DNA from: Streptomyces qaidamensis
Lineage (GTDB): Bacteria; Actinomycetota; Actinomycetes; Streptomycetales; Streptomycetaceae
Assembly (NCBI RefSeq): GCF_001611795.1
Contig: NZ_CP015098.1
Location: 1,798,001-1,862,000, forward strand
Reading direction: 5' to 3'
DNA length: 64,000 bases
Shown: positions 1-12,421 of the stretch, piece after piece
Position numbering within the stretch: the stretch's first letter is position 1
Layout of the letters: each line of letters opens with the position of its first letter
Notes under the pieces: model-generated
Told to the model about the DNA's origin: nothing
The model's database searches: none
Seen by the model: the letters and a program-made list of their open reading frames with translations, nothing else
Translations under genes and position numbers: made by a program

Positions 1-1477
<1,477 letters not shown>

Positions 1478-1554
1478 TTACCCGTACCTCTCGCCGAACG
1501 CAGGCGCCGCGTTACGACACCGACGACACCCCCGACCCCTAGTGAGGCATCCGC

Positions 1555-2487
1555 ATGTCCAGGGCTCTTCCGAAGTACAACAAGCGTCGCGTCACGTTCA
1601 TCGGCGGCGCCGCCGCGGTGGCACTGTCCGGCACCGTGATCGCCGGCTTCGCCCTCGCCGGGGAGACGCCCGACAGCGGTGGCGCGAACGCCCGGACGCT
1701 GGCGGGCCCCGGCACCATCACCTGCCCGGACGTCACGGGCCAGCTGCCCGCGGTCCCCGCCTCGGCGAAGGCGGAGGTCGACAGCAACCTCGCCCAGCTG
1801 AACACGCAGATCCAGGAGGCCAACAAGCGCCTGGTCGACACCGTCGGCCAGGGCGGGCCCAACTTCGTCCAGAACGCCATCCTCGGCCCGCTGGAGGACA
1901 AGCGCGTCGCGGCCCTGAACCGCATCGAGACCGCGATCGGGCGAGCCGCCGCGAAGCCCGAGGGTCTGGAGGCCTTCGCCGCCTGCCAGCTCAACGCCGA
2001 CGGCGGCGCCGGGGCGGGCGAGGCCGCGGGCGGCGAGGCGGACGCCGGTGCGGAGGCGGGCGCGGGCGCCGGAGCCGGTGCGGGTGCCGAGGAGGGCGGC
2101 GCGGGCGCCGGGGCAGGTGCCGGCGCGGAGGCCGGGGCGGGTGCCGAAGAGGGCGGCGCGGGTGCGGGTGCGGGCGAGGCGGGGAACGCCGGGGCCGGCA
2201 CGATCAGCTGCCCGGACGTCGCCTCCCAGCTGCCGGCGATCCCCGCCTCGGCCCAGGCCGAGGTCGACCGGAACCTGACCCTGCTGGACACGCAGGTCGC
2301 CGAGGCCAACAAGCGTCTCGTCGACACCGTCGGCCAGGGCGGACCCAACTTCGTCCAGAACGCCATCCTCGGCCCCCTGGAGGACAAGCGGATCGCCACC
2401 GTCAACCGCATCGCCACCGCCATCGGCCGCACGGCCGAGAAGCCGGCCGGCCTGGACTCCCTGGCCGCCTGCACGCTCACCAAGTGA
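1555..2487 (+). CDS. Secreted protein with two copies of one helical domain and an Ala/Gly linker
   Basis: 310 residues. An N-terminal basic stretch followed by a hydrophobic segment (about 13-36) suggests export. Two homologous domains follow (about 51-147 and 213-308). Each starts with CPDV, contains the shared block VDTVGQGGPNFVQNAILGPL and ends in AAC, so each has one Cys near either end that could form a disulfide. They are joined by about 60 residues of almost pure Ala, Gly and Glu. No catalytic motif is visible and I do not recognise the family. The ATG at 1555 follows a GTGAGG ribosome site. Two hairpins follow the gene. Confidence 0.85.
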   Translation: MSRALPKYNKRRVTFIGGAAAVALSGTVIAGFALAGETPDSGGANARTLAGPGTITCPDVTGQLPAVPASAKAEVDSNLAQLNTQIQEANKRLVDTVGQGGPNFVQNAILGPLEDKRVAALNRIETAIGRAAAKPEGLEAFAACQLNADGGAGAGEAAGGEADAGAEAGAGAGAGAGAEEGGAGAGAGAGAEAGAGAEEGGAGAGAGEAGNAGAGTISCPDVASQLPAIPASAQAEVDRNLTLLDTQVAEANKRLVDTVGQGGPNFVQNAILGPLEDKRIATVNRIATAIGRTAEKPAGLDSLAACTLTK

Positions 2488-2500
2488 GGTGACAGGCGCT

Positions 2501-2537
2501 GTGGCCGCCCCGTGGGAGCGCCGGCCGGGGCGGCCAC
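2501..2537 (+). terminator. Hairpin terminator after the secreted two-domain gene
   Basis: A perfect 12-bp stem, GTGGCCGCCCCG (2501-2512) with its complement at 2526-2537, starts 13 nt after the stop codon. There is no U-tract, as is common in Streptomyces. Confidence 0.7.
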
Positions 2538-2552
2538 GGACGACGCCTGCCC

Positions 2553-2583
2553 GCGGGATCCGGCAGAGGTGACCGGATCCCGC
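2553..2583 (+). terminator. Second hairpin in tandem
   Basis: A perfect 11-bp stem, GCGGGATCCGG (2553-2563) with its complement at 2573-2583, lies immediately before the promoter of the next gene. It probably insulates that promoter from upstream transcription. Confidence 0.6.
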
Positions 2584-2589
2584 AATTCC

Positions 2590-2619
2590 TTAGACCGTCG
2601 AAAGATCTGCGACCATAAT
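2590..2619 (+). promoter_or_regulatory. Vegetative-type promoter of a probably leaderless gene
   Basis: TTAGAC (2590-2595), an 18-nt spacer and CATAAT (2614-2619) place the transcription start about at the ATG at 2628. No Shine-Dalgarno sequence precedes that ATG, which fits a leaderless mRNA. Confidence 0.5.
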
Positions 2620-2627
2620 CGTTCGAC

Positions 2628-3215
2628 ATGGGAAAGACTTATGAGCGCATAGACGGCCGGCTCCGCACGTTCATCGAGGCGCAGCCGGTCTTCTTCACCG
2701 CCACCGCCCCCCTGGCGGCCGACGGCACGGTCAACCTCTCGCCCAAGGGGCTCACCGGCTCCTTCGCGGTGCTCGACGAGCTCACGGTGGCCTACCTCGA
2801 CTTCGCCGGTTCCAACGCCGAGACCATCGCCCATCTCCGGGAGAACGGGCGGATCACCCTGATGTGGTGCGCCTTCCAGGGCCCGCCGAACATCGTCCGC
2901 GTGCACGGCAGGGGTGAGCCGGTCTTCCGCGACGACCCCCGTTTCGGGGAACTGCTCGCGCACTTCCCGGACATCGACCCGACGCGGCACGGCCTGCGCG
3001 CGATCATCGTCGTCACCGCCGAACTCGTCCGCGACACCTGCGGGTACGGGGTGCCCTTCATGGCGTACGAGGAGGACCGGGACCTGCACGGCAAGCGGTT
3101 CTCCCGCGAGGACGACGCATCGCTCAGCGCGTACTTCAGCAAGAAGGAGCACATCGCCAGCAGCCTGGACGGACTACCCGGGCTGCCGTTGCCGCTGCCT
3201 CCCTCTACGGTCTGA
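2628..3215 (+). CDS. Pyridoxamine 5'-phosphate oxidase-fold flavoprotein
   Basis: 195 residues with the split-barrel FMN-binding fold of the PPOX-like superfamily. The N-terminal half has the typical opening (TYERIDGRLRTFIEAQPVFF, then NLSPKG) and the later stretch ITLMWCAFQGPPNIVRVHGRG matches the family core. Members bind FMN, haem or F420; the exact substrate cannot be read from sequence. It is cytosolic with no signal peptide. The promoter above suggests a leaderless transcript. The L,D-transpeptidase gene begins 3 nt after its stop, so the two may be cotranscribed. Confidence 0.8.
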   Translation: MGKTYERIDGRLRTFIEAQPVFFTATAPLAADGTVNLSPKGLTGSFAVLDELTVAYLDFAGSNAETIAHLRENGRITLMWCAFQGPPNIVRVHGRGEPVFRDDPRFGELLAHFPDIDPTRHGLRAIIVVTAELVRDTCGYGVPFMAYEEDRDLHGKRFSREDDASLSAYFSKKEHIASSLDGLPGLPLPLPPSTV

Positions 3216-3218
3216 GGC

Positions 3219-3920
3219 ATGCGCCCCGGTGCCGTCGCCCTCGCCGTCTCCTGCCTGATCGTGCTCGGCGCCGGGCCGCCCGCGCCCGCGCCACCGCTGC
3301 CGGCCCGGATGGCGGACACCGGCGGCGGCACCCAGCTGATCACCGCGGTGGCCCCGGAGCTGTCCTCGACCACGGGCACGGTCAGCTGGTGGGACCGCGG
3401 CGGGGACGGACGCTGGGTGAAGAAGGGCTCCGCGCCCGCCCGTTTCGGAGCGAACGGGCTCGTCGCGGGCGCCTCCCGCAAGCAGGGCACCAGCACCACA
3501 CCCACCGGCCTCTACGGCCTGCCGTACGCCTTCGGCATCAAGGCGGCACCGCGCGGGACGGCGTACGGCTACCGCAGGGTGCACCGGGACTCCTGGTGGT
3601 GCCAGGACGACGACTCCCGCTCCTACAACCGCTGGAGCGAGCCGCGCGCGGCCGACTGCCGGGCCGCCGAGGCCGAGCAGCTGATCACCTACCGCGCCCA
3701 GTACGCACACGCGCTCGTCATCGGCTTCAACTACGAGCGTCCCGTGCGGGGGCGCGGCGCCGGCATCTTCCTCCACGTCAACGGGCGGGGTGCGACGGCC
3801 GGTTGCGTGTCCGTGTCCGAGGACGCGATGCGGCGGATCCTGACCTGGGCCGACCCCGCGCGGCGGCCGCACATCGCCGTCGGCACGACGAGCGGGAAGA
3901 CGGCCGTCACGGGTCTGTGA
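3219..3920 (+). CDS. Secreted L,D-transpeptidase family (YkuD-like) protein
   Basis: 233 residues with an N-terminal hydrophobic export segment (about 5-20). Near the C-terminus H186-V-N-G then T-A-G-C196-V-S resembles the YkuD catalytic His/Cys signature, although the usual SHGC is TAGC here. TPTGLYGLPYAFG (about 94-106) matches the substrate-side TPTG motif of the family. The family cross-links peptidoglycan by 3-3 bonds; this short class, without LysM or Ig domains, is widespread in Streptomyces. Four further cysteines or Trp-Cys positions in the middle suggest an extracellular disulfide. Activity is inferred. Confidence 0.78.
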   Translation: MRPGAVALAVSCLIVLGAGPPAPAPPLPARMADTGGGTQLITAVAPELSSTTGTVSWWDRGGDGRWVKKGSAPARFGANGLVAGASRKQGTSTTPTGLYGLPYAFGIKAAPRGTAYGYRRVHRDSWWCQDDDSRSYNRWSEPRAADCRAAEAEQLITYRAQYAHALVIGFNYERPVRGRGAGIFLHVNGRGATAGCVSVSEDAMRRILTWADPARRPHIAVGTTSGKTAVTGL

Positions 3921-4047
3921 CGGTGCGCCGGCCGTGTCCGTGTTACCAGCGGTCACTCCTGTTCGCAGCCGACTCGGGACGCGGCTGAACACTCCCGTCT
4001 CCCGGCACGTATCTGTGGGCCAAGGGTCAAGTCCCCACGGAGGAACC

Positions 4048-5430
4048 GTGACCACCACGCTCGCAGGCGGACGTGCCGCCCGCCGCCAGACGATGCGCCG
4101 CATCCGCCCGCGCCGCTCCCCGGCCGTCCCGCTGCTGATCGCCCTGTGGGCCGGTGCGGCGGCCGTGCTGTGGCTGTGGTGGGACAACACACCGTCCCTC
4201 GCGGACAACACGAGCAAGATCCTGGCCGCCGGCCGGATCACCGGCCTGCTCGCCGGCTACCTCATGGCGCTGGTGGTGCTCCAGATGGCCCGGGTGCCCG
4301 CGCTGGAGCGCCGGGTGGGCACCGACCGGGTCGCCCGCTGGCACGCCATGACCGGCCGCTACACGCTCTGCCTGGTCCTCGCCCACGTCTTCCTCATCAT
4401 GTGGGGCTACGCCCTGCAGGCGGGCAAGGGGCTCGGCGACATCGTCCAGCAGACGACCGACTCCATCAACCAGCTGCCCGACATGGGCAAGGCCGCCATC
4501 GGCACGGGCCTGCTGTTCCTCATCGGGATCCTGTCGATCGGCGGGGTGCGCCGGCTGATCGGGTACGACACGTGGTACCACGTGCACCTGCTGACGTACG
4601 CGGCGGTGTACCTGACGTTCTGGCACCAGATCACCACCGGCAACGAGTTCGCCGTCGAGCCGGCCGCGAAGACCTTCTGGTACGGGCTGTACGGCGTGGT
4701 GACCGCGCTGGTCGTCTGGTACCGGATCCTCACGCCGATCCGGCTGAACATGCGGCACCGCATGCGGGTGGCGGCGGTCATCGAGGAGACCCCCGGGATC
4801 GTGTCCGTGCTGATCAGCGGGCGCAAGCTGCACCGGATGGGTGCGGAGGCCGGGCACTTCTTCCGCTGGCGGTTCAAGGCGCCGGGCATGCGCTTCAGTT
4901 CGCACCCGTACTCGCTGTCGGCGGCGCCCCGCCCGGACATGCTGCGGATCACGGTCAAGGCGATCGGTGACCACACCTCCCGGCTGCGTGATCTCGAACC
5001 CGGCACCAAGGTGTGGGCCGAGGGCCCGTACGGCGCGATGACCGCCCAGCGCCGCAGCCGCGGCAAGGTGCTGCTGGTCGCGGGCGGTGTGGGCATCACC
5101 CCGATGCGGGCGCTGTTCGAGACGCTGCCGGGCGCGTCCGGCGACATCACCCTTCTCTACCGGGCCAACACCACGCAGGACCTGGCGCTGTGGGGCGAAC
5201 TCGCCAAGATCGCCGACGAGCGCGGCGCGCGGCTGATGTACGCGGTCAACAGTCCGGAGGGGGAACGCCCCGACATCTCGGCGGAGTCCCTCCAGCGCAA
5301 GATCCCGGACATCGACGACCACGACGTCTTCATGTGCGGGCCGCCCGGCTTCGCCCAGTCGGTCTACGAGGCACTGCGCGGCGCGGGCGTACCCGCCCGC
5401 CGCATCCATCACGAGTCGTTCGAGATGTGA
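4048..5430 (+). CDS. Ferric-reductase-like membrane flavocytochrome (FAD/NAD(P)H oxidoreductase)
   Basis: 460 residues starting at GTG 4048, behind a GGAGGAA ribosome site. The N-terminal half holds about six membrane segments (about 26-45, 63-80, 104-121, 150-165, 176-196, 209-226). Paired histidines in them (H99, H113, H178, H180, H193) fit b-type haem binding in the ferric-reductase-like domain. The C-terminal half is a ferredoxin-reductase module: HPYSLS (286-291) for FAD, GGVGITP (346-352) for NAD(P)H, MCGPPG (429-434), and a final ESF. It should move electrons from cytosolic NAD(P)H across the membrane. It is first in an operon with a triple FMN-binding protein and ApbE, which suggests these are the electron acceptors. 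Confidence 0.88.
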   Translation: MTTTLAGGRAARRQTMRRIRPRRSPAVPLLIALWAGAAAVLWLWWDNTPSLADNTSKILAAGRITGLLAGYLMALVVLQMARVPALERRVGTDRVARWHAMTGRYTLCLVLAHVFLIMWGYALQAGKGLGDIVQQTTDSINQLPDMGKAAIGTGLLFLIGILSIGGVRRLIGYDTWYHVHLLTYAAVYLTFWHQITTGNEFAVEPAAKTFWYGLYGVVTALVVWYRILTPIRLNMRHRMRVAAVIEETPGIVSVLISGRKLHRMGAEAGHFFRWRFKAPGMRFSSHPYSLSAAPRPDMLRITVKAIGDHTSRLRDLEPGTKVWAEGPYGAMTAQRRSRGKVLLVAGGVGITPMRALFETLPGASGDITLLYRANTTQDLALWGELAKIADERGARLMYAVNSPEGERPDISAESLQRKIPDIDDHDVFMCGPPGFAQSVYEALRGAGVPARRIHHESFEM

Positions 5431-5470
5431 GCGACGGGACACCAACAGCCCTTCAGGAGTTTGGGAAACG

Positions 5471-6553
5471 ATGAGGAAGTCTCACCCCGTCCGGCGTGCC
5501 GTGCTCGCCGGCGCAGCCACCGTCTCCGGGATCGTGCTGCTGCTGTCCCTGAAGCCGGCCTCCGACCCGGGGTCGGCCCAGGCGGCGGGCCAGGCGCCCC
5601 CCGCGGCGGCCGGGCAGGCCCCGCAGGGCGGCGTGAACGGCGCGGTCACCGGTGACGCGGCGCAGACGCAGTACGGCGCGGTGCAGGTCCGCCTGACCAT
5701 GAACAACGGCAAGATCACCCAGGCCGAGGCGGTACAGGCCCCCAAGGGCGGCCGCAGCGACCAGATCACGGCCGACTCGGTGCCGCGTCTGAACCAGGCG
5801 GCGGTCGCGGCGCAGAGCGCGGAGATCGACGCGGTCTCCGGGGCGACGTACACCAGCGCCGGCTACAAGAAGTCCCTCCAGTCGGCCCTGGACAAGGCGA
5901 AGGCGTCGGCCGGGGCACAGCAGGGGTCGGGCAACGCGCAGACGCTGACCGGCGATGTCGCGCAGACGCAGTACGGGCCGGTCCAGGTGCGGGTGACGGT
6001 CGCGGGCGGGAAGATCACCAAGGCCGAAGCCGTCCAGGCTCCCAAGGGCGGCCGCAGCGACCAGATCACCTCCTCCTCCGTCCCCCGCCTCAACCAGGCG
6101 GCCGTGGCGGCCGGAAACGCGGACATCGACGCGGTCTCGGGCGCCACGTACACCAGCGCCGGCTACAAGAAGTCCCTCCAGTCGGCCCTGGACAAGGCTC
6201 CGGCCGGCGGCGGCTCCTCGCAGGCCGCGGGTTCGGGGGGCGGTGGCCAGGCGGCGGGCTCGGGAGGCGGTCGGGCGGCGACGCAGACCCTCACCGGCAG
6301 CGTGGCACAGACGCAGTACGGGCCGGTTCAGGTGCGGGTGACGGTCGCGGGCGGGAAGATCACCAAGGCCGAAGCCGTCCAGGCTCCCAAGGGCGGCCGC
6401 AGCGACCAGATCACCTCCTCCTCCGTCCCCCGCCTCAACCAGGCGGCCGTGGCGGCCGGAAACGCGCAGATCGACGCCGTGTCCGGGGCCACGTACACCA
6501 GCGCCGGCTACAAGCAGTCCCTCCAGTCCGCGCTGGACCAGGCCGGTGGCTGA
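5471..6553 (+). CDS. Exported protein with three FMN-binding domains
   Basis: 360 residues. A hydrophobic N-terminus (about 9-27) indicates export or anchoring. Three FMN_bind domains follow (about 56-143, 158-243, 273-357). Each ends in SGATYTS (123-129, 223-229, 338-344), the motif in which ApbE attaches FMN through a phosphoester to the last Thr (T128, T228, T343). Gly/Ser/Ala-rich linkers separate the domains, as in an extended electron wire. Domains two and three are nearly identical in protein, with 138 identical nucleotides. The ATG at 5471 lies 40 nt after the reductase gene, and its stop overlaps the apbE start. Confidence 0.92.
   Translation: MRKSHPVRRAVLAGAATVSGIVLLLSLKPASDPGSAQAAGQAPPAAAGQAPQGGVNGAVTGDAAQTQYGAVQVRLTMNNGKITQAEAVQAPKGGRSDQITADSVPRLNQAAVAAQSAEIDAVSGATYTSAGYKKSLQSALDKAKASAGAQQGSGNAQTLTGDVAQTQYGPVQVRVTVAGGKITKAEAVQAPKGGRSDQITSSSVPRLNQAAVAAGNADIDAVSGATYTSAGYKKSLQSALDKAPAGGGSSQAAGSGGGGQAAGSGGGRAATQTLTGSVAQTQYGPVQVRVTVAGGKITKAEAVQAPKGGRSDQITSSSVPRLNQAAVAAGNAQIDAVSGATYTSAGYKQSLQSALDQAGG
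5984..6466 (+). repeat. Pair of identical 138-nt direct repeats inside the FMN-binding gene
   Basis: Positions 5984-6121 and 6329-6466 are identical base for base and differ from the homologous part of the first domain (about 5684-5821). The pattern indicates a recent duplication or gene conversion of one domain. Confidence 0.9.
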
Positions 6554-7349
6554 CACGGTGGCCGACTCCGCAGAGGCTCCCGCCGCGGTACGTCATGCCG
6601 AGGAGACGATGGGGACCGTCTTCTCCTTCGACGTCCGCGGCGGGGAACCGGCCGCCGTGCGCGCGGCCCTGGACGAGGCCGTCGCCGGGCTGCACCGGGT
6701 CGACGAGGTGTTCAGCACGTACCGCGAGGACAGCCAGATCTCCCGGCTGCAGCGCGGGGAGCTGACCGTCGCGCAGTGCGACCCCGAGGTCGCCGAGGTG
6801 CTGGAACTGGCCGCCGAGGCGGAGCGGAGGAGCGACGGCTGGTTCAGCACGTCGTACCGGGGCCGCCTCGATCCGACCGGCATCGTCAAGGGCTGGGCGG
6901 TCGAGCGGGCGGCGCGGCGGCTGGCGGACGTGCCCGGGGTGTGCGGGGTGAACCTGAACGGCGGCGGCGATGTGCAGCTGCTCGGGACACCGGGTGGGCA
7001 GCGGCCGTGGCGTGTGGGCGTGGCCGATCCGTTGCGTCCCGGGGGTCTCGCGGCGGTCGTCTCCGCGGGCGGGGTGGACGAGTTGTCCGTGGCCACGTCC
7101 GGTACGGCGGAGCGGGGAGACCACATCGTCGATCCCCGTACGGGGCGGTCGGCTGTCACCGACCTGGTCGCCGTGACGGTGGTGGGTACCCGGCTGACGT
7201 GGGTCGACTGCTGGGCGACGGCGGCGTTCGCGATGGGGTCGCGGGAGGGGCTGGCGTGGCTGGAGTCGCTGCCGGATGTGGAGGCCCTGCTGATCACGGC
7301 CGGGGACGAGGTGCGGTGCACGGGGGGTTTGGCTGCGAGGCTGGGGTGA
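6546..7349 (+). CDS. apbE: FAD:protein FMN transferase
   Basis: 267 residues of the ApbE family, which transfers FMN from FAD to Thr in SGA(S/T)xT motifs of exported proteins. Visible motifs are METMGT-like HAEETMGTVFSF near the start, LDPTGIVKGWAVERAA (108-123), NLNGGGDVQLLG (136-147), SVATSG (181-186) and HIVDPRTGR (193-201). Slightly short against ~300-350 residues because it lacks an N-terminal lipoprotein or signal segment; this contrasts with periplasmic proteobacterial ApbE and suggests it may act in the cytosol or leave by another route. GTG at 6546 overlaps the upstream stop by 8 nt, implying translational coupling with its substrate. Confidence 0.9.
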   Translation: MADTVADSAEAPAAVRHAEETMGTVFSFDVRGGEPAAVRAALDEAVAGLHRVDEVFSTYREDSQISRLQRGELTVAQCDPEVAEVLELAAEAERRSDGWFSTSYRGRLDPTGIVKGWAVERAARRLADVPGVCGVNLNGGGDVQLLGTPGGQRPWRVGVADPLRPGGLAAVVSAGGVDELSVATSGTAERGDHIVDPRTGRSAVTDLVAVTVVGTRLTWVDCWATAAFAMGSREGLAWLESLPDVEALLITAGDEVRCTGGLAARLG

Positions 7350-7413
7350 GGTGAGGCTGAGGCCGGGTGGGTCCGCAGCCCGGCGCAGCGGGGTGCCGCT
7401 CTCCTTGGGACGG

Positions 7414-7431
7414 GTGCCGCCTCAGCGGCAC
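7414..7431 (+). terminator. Hairpin after apbE
   Basis: GTGCCGC-CTCA-GCGGCAC forms a 7-bp stem with a 4-nt loop in the convergent apbE/argR space. It could serve either strand. Confidence 0.4.
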
Positions 7432-7460
7432 GACTGCCCGCAGCTGGGGAGATGCCCCGG

Positions 7461-7490
7461 AGGGGCGCGGGGAACCGCGCGAACGGCCAC
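7461..7490 (+). repeat. Copy 1 of a short interspersed repeat (AGGGGCGCGGGGAAC type)
   Basis: This 30-nt sequence matches 32107-32136 at 28 of 30 positions. From memory similar sequences recur between convergent or at the ends of Streptomyces genes. Here it lies between the 3' ends of apbE and argR. Function unknown. Confidence 0.6.
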
Positions 7491-7531
7491 AGCGCACCCG
7501 CACCCACCCACCACCGGCACTCCTACGGCGC

Positions 7532-8077
7532 TCAGTGCCCGTTCTGCGCCAGCCTCAGCAAATGATCGGCCAGGGCCTGACCCCCCGTAGGCTCCCGACT
7601 GATCAGCAGCAACGTGTCGTCACCCGCGATCGTCCCCAGGATGTCGTGCAGCTCGGCCTGATCGATGGCCGAGGCCAGGAACTGCGCCGCCCCCGGAGGG
7701 GTACGCAGGACCACGAGATTCGCCGAGGCCTCCGCGGAGATCAGCAGCTCCTGTGAGAGCCGCCGCATCCGCTCCTCCTTCGCCGACCCGCCCAGCGGCG
7801 CCCGGGGCGTACGGAACCCGCCCTCGCTGGGCACCGCGTAGATCAGGTCGCCGTCGGCGTTGCGGATCTTCACCGCGTTCAGCTCGTCCAGGTCCCGGCT
7901 GAGCGTCGCCTGCGTGACGTTCAGCCCGTCGTCGGCGAGCAGCTTCGCCAGCTGGCTCTGCGAGCGGACCGGCTGCCGGTTGAGGATGTCCACGATCCGG
8001 CGGTGGCGGGCGGTGCGGGTCTGCGGCACGGCGGGCCCGTTGGCCCCCGGCTGCTCGTGGTCCTGCGCCTGGCTCAT
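7532..8077 (-). CDS. argR: Arginine repressor
   Basis: 181 residues. The N-terminal winged-helix domain (about 20-95) contains the ArgR recognition helix [14 protein letters not shown]. The C-terminal domain holds [14 protein letters not shown] and [12 protein letters not shown], the arginine-binding and hexamerisation core. It represses the arg genes when arginine is plentiful. The start lies 7 nt after argD, making it the last gene of argCJBDR, so it is probably autoregulated through the argC promoter. An N-terminal extension of about 20 polar residues precedes the DNA-binding domain. Confidence 0.97.
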   Translation of the reverse strand: MSQAQDHEQPGANGPAVPQTRTARHRRIVDILNRQPVRSQSQLAKLLADDGLNVTQATLSRDLDELNAVKIRNADGDLIYAVPSEGGFRTPRAPLGGSAKEERMRRLSQELLISAEASANLVVLRTPPGAAQFLASAIDQAELHDILGTIAGDDTLLLISREPTGGQALADHLLRLAQNGH

Positions 8078-8084
8078 CGTCGTC

Positions 8085-9284
8085 TCATTCCCCGGATCGT
8101 CCGTCCCCGCTTGCTGCCTGGAGGATGCCGGGCAGCGCCCCGAGGAACGCGTCCACCTCGTCGTCGCGCAGGTTCAGCGGTGGCATCAGCCGGACGACGT
8201 CGGGGGCGGGCACGTTCACCAGGAATCCGGCCTCCTGAGCCGCCTGGCGCACCTGGGGCGCGAGCGGCTCGGTCAGCACGATACCCAGGAGGAGTCCCGT
8301 CCCCCGGACGAAATCGATCAACTGATGTCCGAGGCCCTCGATTCCGTCCCGCAACCTCTCGCTCTGCCGCTTGACGTTCTCCAGCAACCCCTCGTTCTCG
8401 ATGGTGTCGAGGACGGCGAGCCCGGCGGCGCAGGCGACCGGGTTGCCGCCGAAGGTCGTGCCGTGCTGTCCGGGCTGGAGCAGGTCGGCCGCGCGCCCGA
8501 AGGCGACGGTGGCGCCCAGCGGCAGTCCGCCGCCGAGCTGCTTGGCGAGGGTGACGACGTCGGGCAGGACGCCCTCGTGTGCCTGGTACTCGAACCAGTG
8601 CCCGGTCCGGCCGATGCCGGTCTGCACCTCGTCGAGGACGAGGAGCGCCCCGGTCGCGGCCGTGATGGCCCGGGCCGCCTTGAGGTAGCCGGCCGGCGGG
8701 ACGACCACGCCGAGCTCGCCCTGGATCGGTTCGAGGATGACGAGCGCGGTCTCCTCGGTCACCGCCGCGGCCAGGGCCTGCGCGTCGCCGAACGGCACGT
8801 GCGTGACGTCGCCGGGCAGCGGCAGGAACGGCTCGCGCTTGCCGGCCTGGCCGGTCATCGCCAGGGCGCCCATGGTCCGGCCGTGGAAGGCGCCCTCGGT
8901 GGCCACGATGTGGGTCCGGCCGGTCAGCCGGCCGATCTTGAACGCGGCCTCGTTGGCCTCGGCGCCGGAGTTGCAGAAGAAGACCTTGCCGTCCCGGCCG
9001 AAGAGGCGCAGCAGCCGTTCGGCGAGGGCGACGGTCGGCTCGGCCATGAAGAAGTTGGAGATGTGGCCGAGGGAGCCGATCTGCCGGGTGACGGCCTCGA
9101 CGACCGCCGGGTGGGCGTGGCCGAGGGCGTTGGTGGCGATGCCGCCGACGAAGTCGAGGTAGGAATGGCCGTCGGCGTCCCAGACGCGGGTGCCCTCGCC
9201 GCGGGCCAGGGGCAGCAGCGGGGTGCCGTAGTTGTTCATGAGCGCGCCCTGCCACCGCTCGGCGTACTCCTGATGGGCGGTCAT
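8085..9284 (-). CDS. argD: Acetylornithine aminotransferase
   Basis: 399 residues, a class-III PLP-dependent aminotransferase converting N-acetylglutamate semialdehyde plus glutamate to N-acetylornithine. The PLP-binding features [24 protein letters not shown] and the Schiff-base Lys in [15 protein letters not shown] are present. The length is typical. Its ATG overlaps the argB stop (ATGA), so translation should be coupled. Product goes to ArgJ, encoded two genes upstream. Confidence 0.97.
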   Translation of the reverse strand: MTAHQEYAERWQGALMNNYGTPLLPLARGEGTRVWDADGHSYLDFVGGIATNALGHAHPAVVEAVTRQIGSLGHISNFFMAEPTVALAERLLRLFGRDGKVFFCNSGAEANEAAFKIGRLTGRTHIVATEGAFHGRTMGALAMTGQAGKREPFLPLPGDVTHVPFGDAQALAAAVTEETALVILEPIQGELGVVVPPAGYLKAARAITAATGALLVLDEVQTGIGRTGHWFEYQAHEGVLPDVVTLAKQLGGGLPLGATVAFGRAADLLQPGQHGTTFGGNPVACAAGLAVLDTIENEGLLENVKRQSERLRDGIEGLGHQLIDFVRGTGLLLGIVLTEPLAPQVRQAAQEAGFLVNVPAPDVVRLMPPLNLRDDEVDAFLGALPGILQAASGDGRSGE

Positions 9285-10191
9285 ACGGCGTCCCCCTCTT
9301 GCTCGTCGGGCACGACCATCGTGCCGATGCCCTCGTCGGTGAAGATCTCCAGCAGGATCGAGTGCTGGACCCGGCCGTCGATGACGCGGGCGGTGGTGAC
9401 GCCGTTGCGCACGGCGTGCAGGCAGCCCTCCATCTTCGGCACCATGCCGGACGACAGGTCCGGCAGCAGCCGCTCCAGCTCGGTGGCGGTGAGGCGGCTG
9501 ATCACCTCGTCGCTGTGCGGCCAGTCCTCGTAGAGGCCCTCGACGTCCGTGAGGACCATGAGGGTTTCGGCGTCCAGTGCAGCAGCGAGTGCCGCAGCCG
9601 CCGTATCAGCATTGACGTTGTAGACATGTCCGTCGTCCTGGGAGCGGGCGATCGAGGAGACGACCGGGATGCGGCCGTCGGCGAGCAGGGCCTCGATGGC
9701 GCCCGTGTCGATGGCGGTGATCTCGCCGACGCGCCCGATGTCGACCAGCTCGCCGTCGATCTCGGGCTGGTGCTTGGTGGCGGTGATGGTGTGTGCGTCC
9801 TCGCCGGTCAGGCCGACGGCGAGCGGCCCGTGCTGGTTGAGCAGCCCGACCAGTTCGCGCTGGACCTGCCCGGCCAGCACCATCCGTACGACGTCCATGG
9901 CGTCCTCGGTGGTCACCCTGAGGCCCGCCTTGAACTCGCTGACGATGCCGTGCCGGTCGAGGGCGGCGCTGATCTGCGGTCCGCCGCCGTGCACGACGAC
10001 GGGCTTGAGTCCGGCGTGGTGCAGGAACACGACGTCCTGGGCGAAGGCGGCCTTCAGGTCCTCGTCGATCATGGCGTTGCCGCCGAACTTGATGACGACC
10101 GTCTTGCCGTTGTGCCGGACCAGCCAGGGCAGCGCCTCGATGAGGATCTGGGCTTTGGGCAGCGCGGTGTGCTTGCGTGTCGCTCCACTGC

Positions 10192-10195
<4 letters not shown>
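9281..10195 (-). CDS. argB: Acetylglutamate kinase
   Basis: 304 residues. Phosphorylates N-acetylglutamate, usually the feedback-regulated step. The amino-acid-kinase fold shows [10 protein letters not shown] near the N-terminus, [11 protein letters not shown] and the later TDVEGLY. I chose the ATG at 10195, which overlaps the argJ stop by 4 nt; the same frame is open upstream but only as a shadow of argJ. The N-terminal helix ([16 protein letters not shown]) is the segment that makes arginine-sensitive hexameric enzymes. Confidence 0.97.
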
Positions 10196-12380
<2,185 letters not shown>

Positions 12381-12392
12381 TTAGAGGGCATG

Positions 12393-12421
12393 ACTATACG
12401 TTTCGCTGCACGTTTATGCAA
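12393..12421 (-). promoter_or_regulatory. argC operon promoter and ARG-box-like operator
   Basis: On the minus strand: -35 TTGCAT (12416-12421), 17-nt spacer, -10 TATAGT (12393-12398). The element TGCATAAACGTGCA (12407-12420) overlaps the -35 and matches the spacing of the argH element TGCATGAGTATGCA. Repression by ArgR through occlusion is inferred. Confidence 0.7.
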
